Assembly (NCBI GenBank): GCA_963972175.1
Contig: CAXAVP010000245.1
Coordinates: forward strand, 1-6,659
Source of the DNA: Arenibacter sp963972175
Lineage (GTDB): Bacteria > Bacteroidota > Bacteroidia > Flavobacteriales > Flavobacteriaceae
Direction: 5' to 3'
Length of the DNA: 6,659 bases
Within the stretch, counting starts at the first letter, position 1, and the number at the start of each line of letters is the position of its first letter. Position numbers and translations under genes: made by a program. The notes beneath the pieces are model-generated. The model made no database searches. It was not told where the DNA came from and saw only the letters and a list, made by a program, of their open reading frames with translations. This document shows positions 1 through 5,520 of the stretch, piece after piece.

Positions 1-1010
1 TAAACCCCAATTACAATTTTGAAAACTTTTTGGAGGGGGATTCCAACAGATTGGCAAGGTCGGCCGGTATGGCCGTTGCCAACAAACCTGGCGGCACCTC
101 ATTTAACCCATTGTTGGTTTTTGGAGGTGTAGGTTTGGGAAAAACACATTTGGCCCATGCCATTGGTGTTGAAATAAAAGACAAGTACCCTGAAAGAACG
201 GTATTGTATATCTCTGCAGAAAAATTCACACAACAATATATTGAGTCCGTCAAGAAGAACACTAGAAATGATTTTATCCATTTCTATCAATTGATTGATG
301 TTCTCATTATAGATGACGTACAATTCCTCTCTGGTAAGTCGGGTACACAAGATGTCTTCTTCCATATTTTTAATCACTTGCACCAAAATGGCAAGCAGGT
401 AATACTGACCTCCGATAAGGCTCCTGTTGACATGCAGGATATTGAGCAACGCTTATTATCGCGATTCAAATGGGGCTTATCCGCAGAATTACAGACACCA
501 GATTACGAAACCAGGATTTCTATACTAAAAAATAAATTGTACCGGGACGGGGTAGAAATGCCCGAGGACATTATAGATTACGTGGCCAAACACATAAAAT
601 CAAATATCCGTGAATTGGAGGGGGCCATTATTTCCCTGATAGCACAGTCTTCTTTCAACAAAAAAGAAGTTACCCTGGAGTTGGCACAATTGGTTGTAGA
701 AAAGTTTGTTAAAAACACCAAGCGCGAAGTATCCATAGACTATATTCAGAAAGTAGTCTCCGACTATTTTGAAATGGATGTTGCCACATTACAATCCAAA
801 ACCAGGAAAAGACATATTGTTCAAGCAAGACAATTAGCTATGTTCTTTGCCAAAAAGTTCACCAAGGCTTCTTTGGCCAGTATTGGATCGCAAATTGGCA
901 AAAGGGACCATGCCACTGTATTACACGCCTGTAAAACTGTAGACAACCTTGCGGAAACCGACAAGCAGTTCAGAAAGTATATAGACGACCTAACCAAGAA
1001 GTTTTCCTAA
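1..1010 (+). CDS. dnaA: Chromosomal replication initiator protein DnaA (5' partial)
   Basis: DnaA binds DnaA boxes at oriC, forms an ATP-dependent filament, melts the origin and helps load the replicative helicase. The frame is open from nt 3 to the left edge, reading NPNYNFENF and then LEGDSNR, so the TTG at 30 is an internal Leu codon and the true start lies outside. 335 residues are visible; the family is about 450-480, so domains I-II are missing only because of the window edge. Counting from nt 3: Walker A GGVGLGKT at about 41-48 (Lys47), Walker B with Asp104-Asp105 in LIIDDVQF, sensor 1 in ILTSDKAP, the arginine-finger box RLLSRF near 150-155, and sensor 2 Arg203 in NIRELEGA. The C-terminal domain IV has the DNA-binding signature IGKRDHATVLHA at about 298-309. 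It is the first visible gene of a three-gene plus-strand unit. Identification is certain; regulation lies outside the window. Confidence 0.98.
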   Translation, partial: NPNYNFENFLEGDSNRLARSAGMAVANKPGGTSFNPLLVFGGVGLGKTHLAHAIGVEIKDKYPERTVLYISAEKFTQQYIESVKKNTRNDFIHFYQLIDVLIIDDVQFLSGKSGTQDVFFHIFNHLHQNGKQVILTSDKAPVDMQDIEQRLLSRFKWGLSAELQTPDYETRISILKNKLYRDGVEMPEDIIDYVAKHIKSNIRELEGAIISLIAQSSFNKKEVTLELAQLVVEKFVKNTKREVSIDYIQKVVSDYFEMDVATLQSKTRKRHIVQARQLAMFFAKKFTKASLASIGSQIGKRDHATVLHACKTVDNLAETDKQFRKYIDDLTKKFS

Positions 1011-1023
1011 ACGCTACTGAGCC

Positions 1024-1491
1024 ATGGGATTCAAGGTACTTATGGTCTGTTTGGGAAATATATGCAGGTCTCCATTGGCCCAAGGCGTCCTAGAAAGCAA
1101 ATTGGATCCTACATTATTTCAAGTGGATTCTGCCGGTACGGCCAGTTATCACCTTGAAAAAAAACCGGACCACCGATCTATAGCTGTAGCCAAAAAATAT
1201 GGAATTGACATAAGCCACCAGCGCTGTAGGCAATTCGGAATTCAAGACTTTACAGAATACGACCTTATATTTGCGATGGACAAAAGCAATTACAACAACA
1301 TTATTGCCCTTGCCAGGAACAAAGAGGACAAGGCGAAGGTAAGCTTACTGCTACAAGCCACACAATTAACACAGCAAGAAGTTCCGGACCCCTATTACGG
1401 AGGCGAAGATAGGTTTGAAGAAGTTTATCATTTAATTGAAAAGGCCTGCAATACCATAGCACGGAACTTAACCCCAAATACATCTGATTAA
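1024..1491 (+). CDS. Low-molecular-weight protein tyrosine phosphatase
   Basis: A cytoplasmic phosphatase that hydrolyses phosphotyrosine (or small aryl phosphates) through a cysteinyl-phosphate intermediate. The 155-residue product is the usual family length. The P-loop CLGNICRS sits at residues 9-16, with nucleophile Cys9 and phosphate-binding Arg15, and DPYYGG at 122-127 supplies the general acid Asp122 followed by the two Tyr typical of the family. The ATG at 1024 places the P-loop at the normal distance from the N terminus, so the start is secure. It begins 13 nt after dnaA ends and stops 1 nt before the next ATG, so it is probably co-transcribed with both neighbours. LMW-PTPs are often paired with BY-kinases in exopolysaccharide loci, but no kinase or polysaccharide gene is visible here, so the substrate is unknown. 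ArsC-type arsenate reductase shares the fold, but the DPYYGG motif favours the PTP. Confidence 0.93.
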   Translation: MGFKVLMVCLGNICRSPLAQGVLESKLDPTLFQVDSAGTASYHLEKKPDHRSIAVAKKYGIDISHQRCRQFGIQDFTEYDLIFAMDKSNYNNIIALARNKEDKAKVSLLLQATQLTQQEVPDPYYGGEDRFEEVYHLIEKACNTIARNLTPNTSD

Positions 1492-1492
1492 A

Positions 1493-2215
1493 ATGGATCA
1501 ATTTAAAGGTAATCTCGGAAAACTCTATCTAATACCTACCACATTGGGAGACAATGAGCCATTGGAAGTATTACCCATTTCCATAAAAAGGACCATAGAG
1601 GAAATTGACCATTACATTGTTGAGAACGAAAAAACAGCTAGGCATTTTATAAAAAAGATAAGCTCAAAAAAATCACAGCCCAGCCTAGACATCAACCTAC
1701 TTAACAAATTTACCGAAGCTGAAATAATTCCTACTTTTCTAGATCCTTGTTTTAAAGGTTTCAATGTAGGCATACTTTCGGAAGCCGGCTGCCCTGGAAT
1801 TGCGGATCCAGGAGCCGATATTGTTCGTATAGCGCATCAAAAAGGCATACAGGTGGTTCCTTTGGTAGGCCCTTCCTCCATCCTACTTGCCCTTATGGCC
1901 AGCGGACTAAACGGACAAAGTTTTGCCTTTAATGGCTATCTACCCATAGAGACAGGTGAACGAAAGCGAAGCATTAAAAAGTATGAAAAGCTATCAAGAG
2001 AAAACAATCAATCTCAAATATTTATAGAAACCCCCTATAGAAACGATAAGCTACTGGCCGAATTAACCAAAACTCTTTCTCCCCAGACTTTTATCTGCAT
2101 TGCCTGTGACATTACCCTGCCAACAGAATTTATAGCAACGAAAACAGCCTTAGAATGGCAAAAAACCACTGTAGACCTCCACAAAAGACCTACCATATTC
2201 ATTTTACACGCATAA
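1493..2215 (+). CDS. RsmI-like SAM-dependent methyltransferase (tetrapyrrole methylase fold)
   Basis: The 240-residue product belongs to the tetrapyrrole (corrin/porphyrin) methylase superfamily and resembles RsmI, which 2'-O-methylates C1402 of 16S rRNA. Matching segments are LYLIPTTLGDN (11-21) for the family's N-terminal GNLGD/GTPIGN loop, VENEKTARHFI (43-53) for the RsmI 'DTRHT' region, GILSEAGCPGIADPG (93-107) for the SAM-binding SDAGTPLISDPG segment, VVPLVGPSSILLAL (121-134), GYLPI (148-152) and ETPYRN (179-184) for EST/PHR. It is about 45 residues shorter than E. coli RsmI and lacks its C-terminal extension. Several RsmI signature residues differ (TPIGN becomes TTLGD; DTRHT is replaced), so it is probably a paralogue rather than RsmI itself; from general knowledge, Bacteroidota often carry both. 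The ATG is 1 nt after the phosphatase stop, suggesting translational coupling. Fold assignment is firm; the substrate is not known. Confidence 0.85.
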   Translation: MDQFKGNLGKLYLIPTTLGDNEPLEVLPISIKRTIEEIDHYIVENEKTARHFIKKISSKKSQPSLDINLLNKFTEAEIIPTFLDPCFKGFNVGILSEAGCPGIADPGADIVRIAHQKGIQVVPLVGPSSILLALMASGLNGQSFAFNGYLPIETGERKRSIKKYEKLSRENNQSQIFIETPYRNDKLLAELTKTLSPQTFICIACDITLPTEFIATKTALEWQKTTVDLHKRPTIFILHA

Positions 2216-2261
2216 AAAAAGCCCTAACATCAGTATGTTAAGGACTTCTATTTTCATTTTT
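2214..2261. terminator. Bidirectional intrinsic terminator between convergent genes
   Basis: TAACAT (2225-2230) and ATGTTA (2235-2240) pair around the tetraloop CAGT. The stem continues with CC/GG after a bulged A and with AAG/CTT after a C/A mismatch, ending near 2247. An A run (2214-2220) lies on the left and a T-rich run (2251-2261) on the right, so a T tract follows the hairpin on either strand. It lies between the methyltransferase stop (2215) and the minus-strand stop (2271), where a shared terminator is expected. The stem is imperfect, so its efficiency is uncertain. Confidence 0.75.
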
Positions 2262-2270
2262 ATGCAGTTT

Positions 2271-2900
2271 CTATATTCGAGGATTTCTCCTTGACGGTAC
2301 ATGGGACATGTCATAGCCAGAGAACTTCTTAATGTAATATGAAACCGATGAGCCAAAGTCATCATTAACATTTAACTTTCCATAGGACCTCAAATATTTT
2401 TTTACATTTCCGGCCCCGGCCAAATGTGCCGCTGCCAATATTCCTGATTCTGTAATCTCCTGTCCATTGATCACCTTACCTACAAAACGCTTAATATCCC
2501 TTCTTAGTATCCATTTGTTCCTGGACAGATTGGTATGGAACACCCTCTCCTGCAAAATGGGATCATTAAGAAACAAAGTAGCATTGTACACACCAAGTAA
2601 CTCTAGCGTACCTATACCAAATTGGTATTTTCCTAGATAACCCAATGCATTGGTAGTAAAATAATTTCCTTGAGATTCCTTAAAGGCCAAGGCCTCTTTA
2701 AACCCATTATAGGAAGTACCTAAAAAGGGTGGCGCAACCATAGAAGATTTTAAAATGGTTTTGTGCTTGGGAAACAAAACTTCAGTAGGCCCATTTACTC
2801 TTAACGCCTCAGGGACCACGGACTTAACCGGTCTAAACCCAAAACTAACAAGAATAAAAATCATGATAACGGGGAACAAAAAAATTGTCCACTTTCTCAT
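2271..2900 (-). CDS. Exported lysozyme/transglycosylase-like protein
   Basis: A 209-residue protein with a short basic N terminus (MRK) and a hydrophobic segment at about residues 5-22, read as a signal peptide or membrane anchor, so the rest should be periplasmic. Residues about 60-200 resemble a lysozyme-fold transglycosylase: FKESQGNY (73-80) fits the catalytic-Glu motif with Glu75 followed by Ser, GYLGKYQFG (87-95) fits the family's 'G-x-x-Q' segment, AAAHLAGAGNV (156-166) parallels 'AAYNAGPGNV' of SLT domains, and a late aromatic segment SYYIKKF (187-193) follows. If correct, it cleaves the MurNAc-GlcNAc backbone of peptidoglycan. No LysM or other wall-binding domain is visible. It lies 158 nt downstream of mltG with its own candidate promoter, so it is probably a separate unit with a related role. 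This is motif reading by eye; a non-catalytic wall-binding protein is the main alternative. Confidence 0.6.
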   Translation of the reverse strand: MRKWTIFLFPVIMIFILVSFGFRPVKSVVPEALRVNGPTEVLFPKHKTILKSSMVAPPFLGTSYNGFKEALAFKESQGNYFTTNALGYLGKYQFGIGTLELLGVYNATLFLNDPILQERVFHTNLSRNKWILRRDIKRFVGKVINGQEITESGILAAAHLAGAGNVKKYLRSYGKLNVNDDFGSSVSYYIKKFSGYDMSHVPSRRNPRI

Positions 2901-2956
2901 ATTTTTGTTTTCTTAAGACTTACAGCCCAAAAACAGCTTGCTTAAATTTCACGTTA

Positions 2957-2964
2957 CAAATATA
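2957..2964 (-). promoter_or_regulatory. Candidate promoter -7 box for the lysozyme-like gene
   Basis: On the minus strand this reads TATATTTG, a perfect match to the Bacteroidota -7 consensus TAnnTTTG. It lies about 57 nt upstream of the ATG at 2900, which would give a leader of roughly 50 nt. No TTG -33 element is seen at the usual distance of about 20 nt; the nearest TTG (3000-2998) is 33 nt away. The box alone carries the call. Confidence 0.5.
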
Positions 2965-3006
2965 CGGCCGATTTTGAAAAGCCCCCCTATTTTAACGCAA
3001 TTTTGT

Positions 3007-3053
3007 AAAAAAAAGAGATGTACATCGGACAAATGGTCTACAAATAACGACCA
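3007..3053 (-). terminator. Possible weak terminator of the dapF-GNAT-mltG operon
   Basis: Just past the mltG stop, minus-strand RNA could pair TGGTC with GACCA (3053-3049 and 3038-3034) around a 10-nt loop. Further on, the palindrome GATGTACATC (3017-3026) is followed by an uninterrupted run of eight U (3014-3007). Neither hairpin is strong and the first is some 20 nt from the U run, so this is a tentative call based on position plus the U run. Confidence 0.35.
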
Positions 3054-3058
3054 CTTAC

Positions 3059-4102
3059 TCAACGATTTATCTTCTTACTATTGATCCATCGGACGTATTG
3101 TTCCTTATTTCGGTTATGTTGTCTTAAGGTCTTTGCAAATTTATGGTAGCCAAAATTTTCAACATTCGCCACAAAGTAATAGTAATCATGTTTTTCCCTA
3201 TTTAGGACTGCATCTATAGCCGAAATATCGGGCATGGCAATAGGTCCCGGCGGCAATCCTCCATGCTTATAAGTATTATAGGGTGAGTCCAACTCCAAAT
3301 CTTTATATAGCACCCTTTTGATAACCGTATCAAAGTTCCCTGTATGAAGTTTCAGGGCATAGATTACCGTAGGGTCTGCCTGCAAAGGCATTCTTTTTTT
3401 TAATCGATTTAAATACACCCCGGCCACGCGTGGTCTTTCATCAACTTTGGCCGTCTCTTTATGTACAATTGCAGCCAAGGTAATTACCTCTGCCGGATTT
3501 AACCCCAAGGCTTTTGCCTTTGCCAAACGCTGATCGTTCCAAAATCGCTTATACTCCTTGTACATCCGCTCTCTAAACCCTTCGGCCGAAGTATTCCAAA
3601 AAAACTCATAGCTATTGGGAATATACATTGAAAGCGCCGTCTTTAGATCAAAGCCATTGGACTCCAAGTAAGCAGAATCCTTAAAAGCATGCAAGAGCCC
3701 CAAACTATCGGCTTCTATCTGTAGGGAAATTCTCCCCGCCAGGTCCTCCAAGGTTTCCTGATTGTTAAAGGCAACCTTAACAGGCACATTGCCACTTCGC
3801 AGGGAATTCACAATATCATTGTTCCCCATCCCCTTTTTTATGGCATACTTGCCAGCTTTTACATTACTACTATAGCCTTTTCTTTCAGCCGCCGATTCAA
3901 AGGTCTCTATATCCTTTAGCAGTGGCTCCATAAGGTCTTTCACTCCTGCAAAATCAGAGCTGGAGGGAATATGGACATAAGCCACCTCATTGTTAAAACT
4001 GGTGTTGGGCAAAAAAAAGGCCCGATAGACCATATAGGCAAACGCACCCCCTACTACCAGACCCGCTGCAACAATTATCAGTAAAATTTTTTTAATGTAC
4101 AT
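3059..4102 (-). CDS. mltG: Endolytic murein transglycosylase MltG (YceG family)
   Basis: MltG is an inner-membrane lytic transglycosylase that cuts nascent glycan strands and is thought to set their length, leaving 1,6-anhydroMurNAc ends. The 347-residue protein matches the family length (E. coli 340). A single membrane segment lies at about residues 5-27 behind a lysine-rich start (MYIKK), with the remainder periplasmic. Residues about 38-110 fit the LysM-like subdomain, and the YceG catalytic core follows: AAIVHKETA (210-218) with catalytic Glu216, LQADPTVIYAL (240-250), SPYNTY (273-278), GGLPPGPIAMP (281-291), YYYFVAN (307-313) and a C-terminal HKF...HN. The first Glu of the E. coli 'EKETA' motif is His214 here, while the second, Glu216, is kept. 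The ATG overlaps the GNAT stop by 11 nt, so translation is probably coupled. Identification is secure. Confidence 0.96.
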   Translation of the reverse strand: MYIKKILLIIVAAGLVVGGAFAYMVYRAFFLPNTSFNNEVAYVHIPSSSDFAGVKDLMEPLLKDIETFESAAERKGYSSNVKAGKYAIKKGMGNNDIVNSLRSGNVPVKVAFNNQETLEDLAGRISLQIEADSLGLLHAFKDSAYLESNGFDLKTALSMYIPNSYEFFWNTSAEGFRERMYKEYKRFWNDQRLAKAKALGLNPAEVITLAAIVHKETAKVDERPRVAGVYLNRLKKRMPLQADPTVIYALKLHTGNFDTVIKRVLYKDLELDSPYNTYKHGGLPPGPIAMPDISAIDAVLNREKHDYYYFVANVENFGYHKFAKTLRQHNRNKEQYVRWINSKKINR

Positions 4103-4625
4103 TACTATTTATCTTTTGATATAAGATTTCATTTTTAAAACTACCGTTGGAATATATCCAATCCTGTTTTATACCTACTTTGTTAAACCCAAGCTTTGAA
4201 AACAGGTGAGCACTGGGAGCATTGCCTTCCAATACATTCACATACACCTGCCTCAGCCCTAAAACCGAAAACACGTAATTGGTCAGCAGCTCAACGGCCT
4301 CTGTACCAACACCCTTGCTCCTTTGCCCTTCATGGCTTATAACAATTCCCATCCCCACCCGTAAGTTCTTGGGATCAAAATCAAATAAATCTATAAAGCC
4401 AATAACAGCGCCCTCCAAACTACAAATGCACAGCCGCAATTGTTTTACCTCGTAAATATCCTTATGTGCGTTTGCCAGGTAAAGCTTTAATACATGCTTG
4501 GAATAAGGTGCAGTAGTTCCACTTATTTCCCAAATTTCAGTGTTGTTTTCCAATTCATAGAGAAAATCCAAATCCTCTGGCTCCAGGGCTCTGAGAAATA
4601 TATTTCTACCTTTAAGACGCAACAT
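4092..4625 (-). CDS. GNAT-family N-acetyltransferase (RimJ/RimL/SpeG-like)
   Basis: A cytoplasmic acetyl-CoA-dependent N-acetyltransferase of 177 residues. The N terminus LKGRNIFLRALEPEDLDFLY (4-23) is the usual beta1-alpha1 of the RimL/SpeG branch, QRSKGVGTEA (101-110) is the R-x-x-G-x-G pyrophosphate-binding loop for acetyl-CoA, and GNAPSAHLFSKLGF (134-147) is the conserved C-terminal motif with the alpha4 Asn and the 'KLGF' turn. The ATG at 4625 is chosen over an in-frame GTG at 4634 because that GTG lies inside the Shine-Dalgarno-like AGGTGAG and homologous proteins start near MLRLKG. The start overlaps the dapF stop by 14 nt and the stop overlaps the mltG start by 11 nt. Candidate substrates include polyamines (SpeG-like), ribosomal protein N termini (RimL-like) or a small amine; the sequence does not decide. 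Confidence 0.88.
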   Translation of the reverse strand: MLRLKGRNIFLRALEPEDLDFLYELENNTEIWEISGTTAPYSKHVLKLYLANAHKDIYEVKQLRLCICSLEGAVIGFIDLFDFDPKNLRVGMGIVISHEGQRSKGVGTEAVELLTNYVFSVLGLRQVYVNVLEGNAPSAHLFSKLGFNKVGIKQDWIYSNGSFKNEILYQKINSNVH

Positions 4626-5394
4626 TGATCTCACCTTTAAACACTAGTTTGGCCGGCCCCGTTAACCATATTTCCTTATAACCGTCCGGGCTGCCATTAA
4701 ACTTCACCTCTAGTTTACCTCCAGGGGTATTGATATGCACCTTATTATGGCTTGTTTTCCCTGAATGGTACATGGCCAGTGCTACAGCCGTAACCCCCGT
4801 ACCACAAGAGTAGGTCTCATTCTCTACCCCTCGCTCATAAGTACGTACATTAAAAGTATCCGGACTCTCTTGGTCTACAAAGTTTATATTGCTCCCCTGT
4901 TCACCATAAATACCATAGCGTAATTTTGCGCCCTCCTTGGGTACATCAAAATCTTTAAGCCCGTCTACCAGTTGCACGTGATGCGGAGACCCTGTATCCA
5001 AGAAAAGGGAATTACTTTTTTCCATTATTTCCTTGACTTCCTGCATTTCCAGGCTTACAATACCATTATCTATACTGGCACGATGAAGTCCGTCAATGGC
5101 AACAAATGAAATCTCTTGGTCAACAATGCCCAGATGATTGGCAAAGGCCACAATACATCTTCCTCCATTTCCGCACATAGTACTCTGTCTCCCATCCGAA
5201 TTATAATAGACCATTTTAAAATCAGCAGCCTGGTCATTTTCCAATAGTATGAGTCCGTCTGCCCCGATCCCAAATCTCCTATCACATAAAAACGAGACCA
5301 ATTCCGTATTATCCTTAGGAAAAACACCCTTGCGGTTATCTACCATAACAAAGTCGTTCCCTGTTCCCTGGTACTTATAAAAATTCAGTAGCAT
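4612..5394 (-). CDS. dapF: Diaminopimelate epimerase DapF
   Basis: DapF is the cytoplasmic, cofactor-independent epimerase that turns LL-diaminopimelate into meso-diaminopimelate, the peptidoglycan cross-linking residue and lysine precursor. The 260-residue protein is near the family norm (about 260-275). Both catalytic cysteines are present: Cys74 in MCGNGGRC (73-80) and Cys197 in YSCGTGVTA (195-203), the two-base thiol pair. Substrate-binding features are also kept: GTGNDF (10-15), YYNSDG (63-68), SNINF (168-172) and the Glu187-Arg188 pair. The N terminus FYKYQGTGNDF begins 4 residues after the ATG, as in most homologues, so the start is clear. It heads the minus-strand operon, with a -7 box 17 nt upstream and the GNAT gene overlapping its end by 14 nt. 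This association with mltG links precursor synthesis and glycan processing. Identification is certain. Confidence 0.98.
   Translation of the reverse strand: MLLNFYKYQGTGNDFVMVDNRKGVFPKDNTELVSFLCDRRFGIGADGLILLENDQAADFKMVYYNSDGRQSTMCGNGGRCIVAFANHLGIVDQEISFVAIDGLHRASIDNGIVSLEMQEVKEIMEKSNSLFLDTGSPHHVQLVDGLKDFDVPKEGAKLRYGIYGEQGSNINFVDQESPDTFNVRTYERGVENETYSCGTGVTAVALAMYHSGKTSHNKVHINTPGGKLEVKFNGSPDGYKEIWLTGPAKLVFKGEINVAS
4630..4638 (-). promoter_or_regulatory. Shine-Dalgarno-like ribosome binding site of the GNAT gene
   Basis: The minus strand reads AAAGGTGAG, complementary to the anti-SD end of 16S rRNA, with 4 nt between it and the ATG at 4625. It lies inside the last codons of dapF. Bacteroidota usually rely little on SD sequences, so its presence and good spacing help place the GNAT start at the ATG and rule out the upstream GTG. 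Confidence 0.55.
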
Positions 5395-5410
5395 ATTGTA
5401 TTTTAAAGCA

Positions 5411-5418
5411 CAAAGATA
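5411..5418 (-). promoter_or_regulatory. Candidate promoter -7 box for the dapF operon
   Basis: The minus strand reads TATCTTTG, a perfect match to the Bacteroidota -7 consensus TAnnTTTG. It is 17 nt upstream of the dapF ATG (5394), so the leader would be only about 10 nt. No clear TTG -33 element is visible at the expected distance; the region there is A/T rich (5419-5450). Confidence 0.55.
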
Positions 5419-5475
5419 TAATTTTATTAAGGTTTTTTTATCAGTTAAAAACTCGTTAAAGGCAAATTATTGCTA

Positions 5476-5494
5476 TGGATTTGTGTTAATTTTA
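5476..5494 (+). promoter_or_regulatory. Weak candidate -7 region for the htrA-like gene
   Basis: Two overlapping-region octamers each miss TAnnTTTG by one base: TGGATTTG (5476-5483) and TAATTTTA (5487-5494). They are 27-45 nt upstream of the ATG at 5521, a plausible position, and a TTG (5470-5472) is 14 nt before the second box, shorter than usual. I cannot choose between them, so the call is tentative. Confidence 0.3.
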
Positions 5495-5520
5495 CGATAG
5501 GAAATTAAAAAAATGTTTTT

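Noticed and set aside
30..32. TTG as the start codon of dnaA
   Set aside because: The frame continues upstream to the window edge with sequence typical of DnaA just before the AAA+ domain (NPNYNFENF), so this is an internal Leu codon.
99..449. Minus-strand open frame of about 116 codons inside dnaA
   Set aside because: It lies opposite the well-conserved AAA+ domain, and its translation has no recognisable motif. The shorter antisense frames inside the phosphatase, dapF and htrA genes were dropped for the same reason.
478..486. TTATCCGCA, one mismatch from the DnaA box TTATCCACA
   Set aside because: It is a single copy inside conserved dnaA coding sequence, with no cluster of boxes and no AT-rich unwinding element nearby. 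I see no oriC in the window.
3017..3026. Perfect 10-nt palindrome GATGTACATC as an operator
   Set aside because: A single short palindrome in the 3' region of mltG, not near a promoter box; it may contribute to the weak terminator, but there is no second copy to support a regulator site.
2901..3058. Small gene or RNA in the gap between mltG and the lysozyme-like gene
   Set aside because: No open frame with a plausible start and no compact structured RNA is visible; the -7 box and U run account for what can be read there.
4632..4634. GTG as an alternative start of the GNAT gene
   Set aside because: The GTG lies within the Shine-Dalgarno-like AGGTGAG and adds only three residues; the ATG at 4625 has proper spacing and the usual family N terminus.
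5513..5515. ATG upstream of the htrA-like start
   Set aside because: It is out of frame with the protease and reaches a stop after two further codons.
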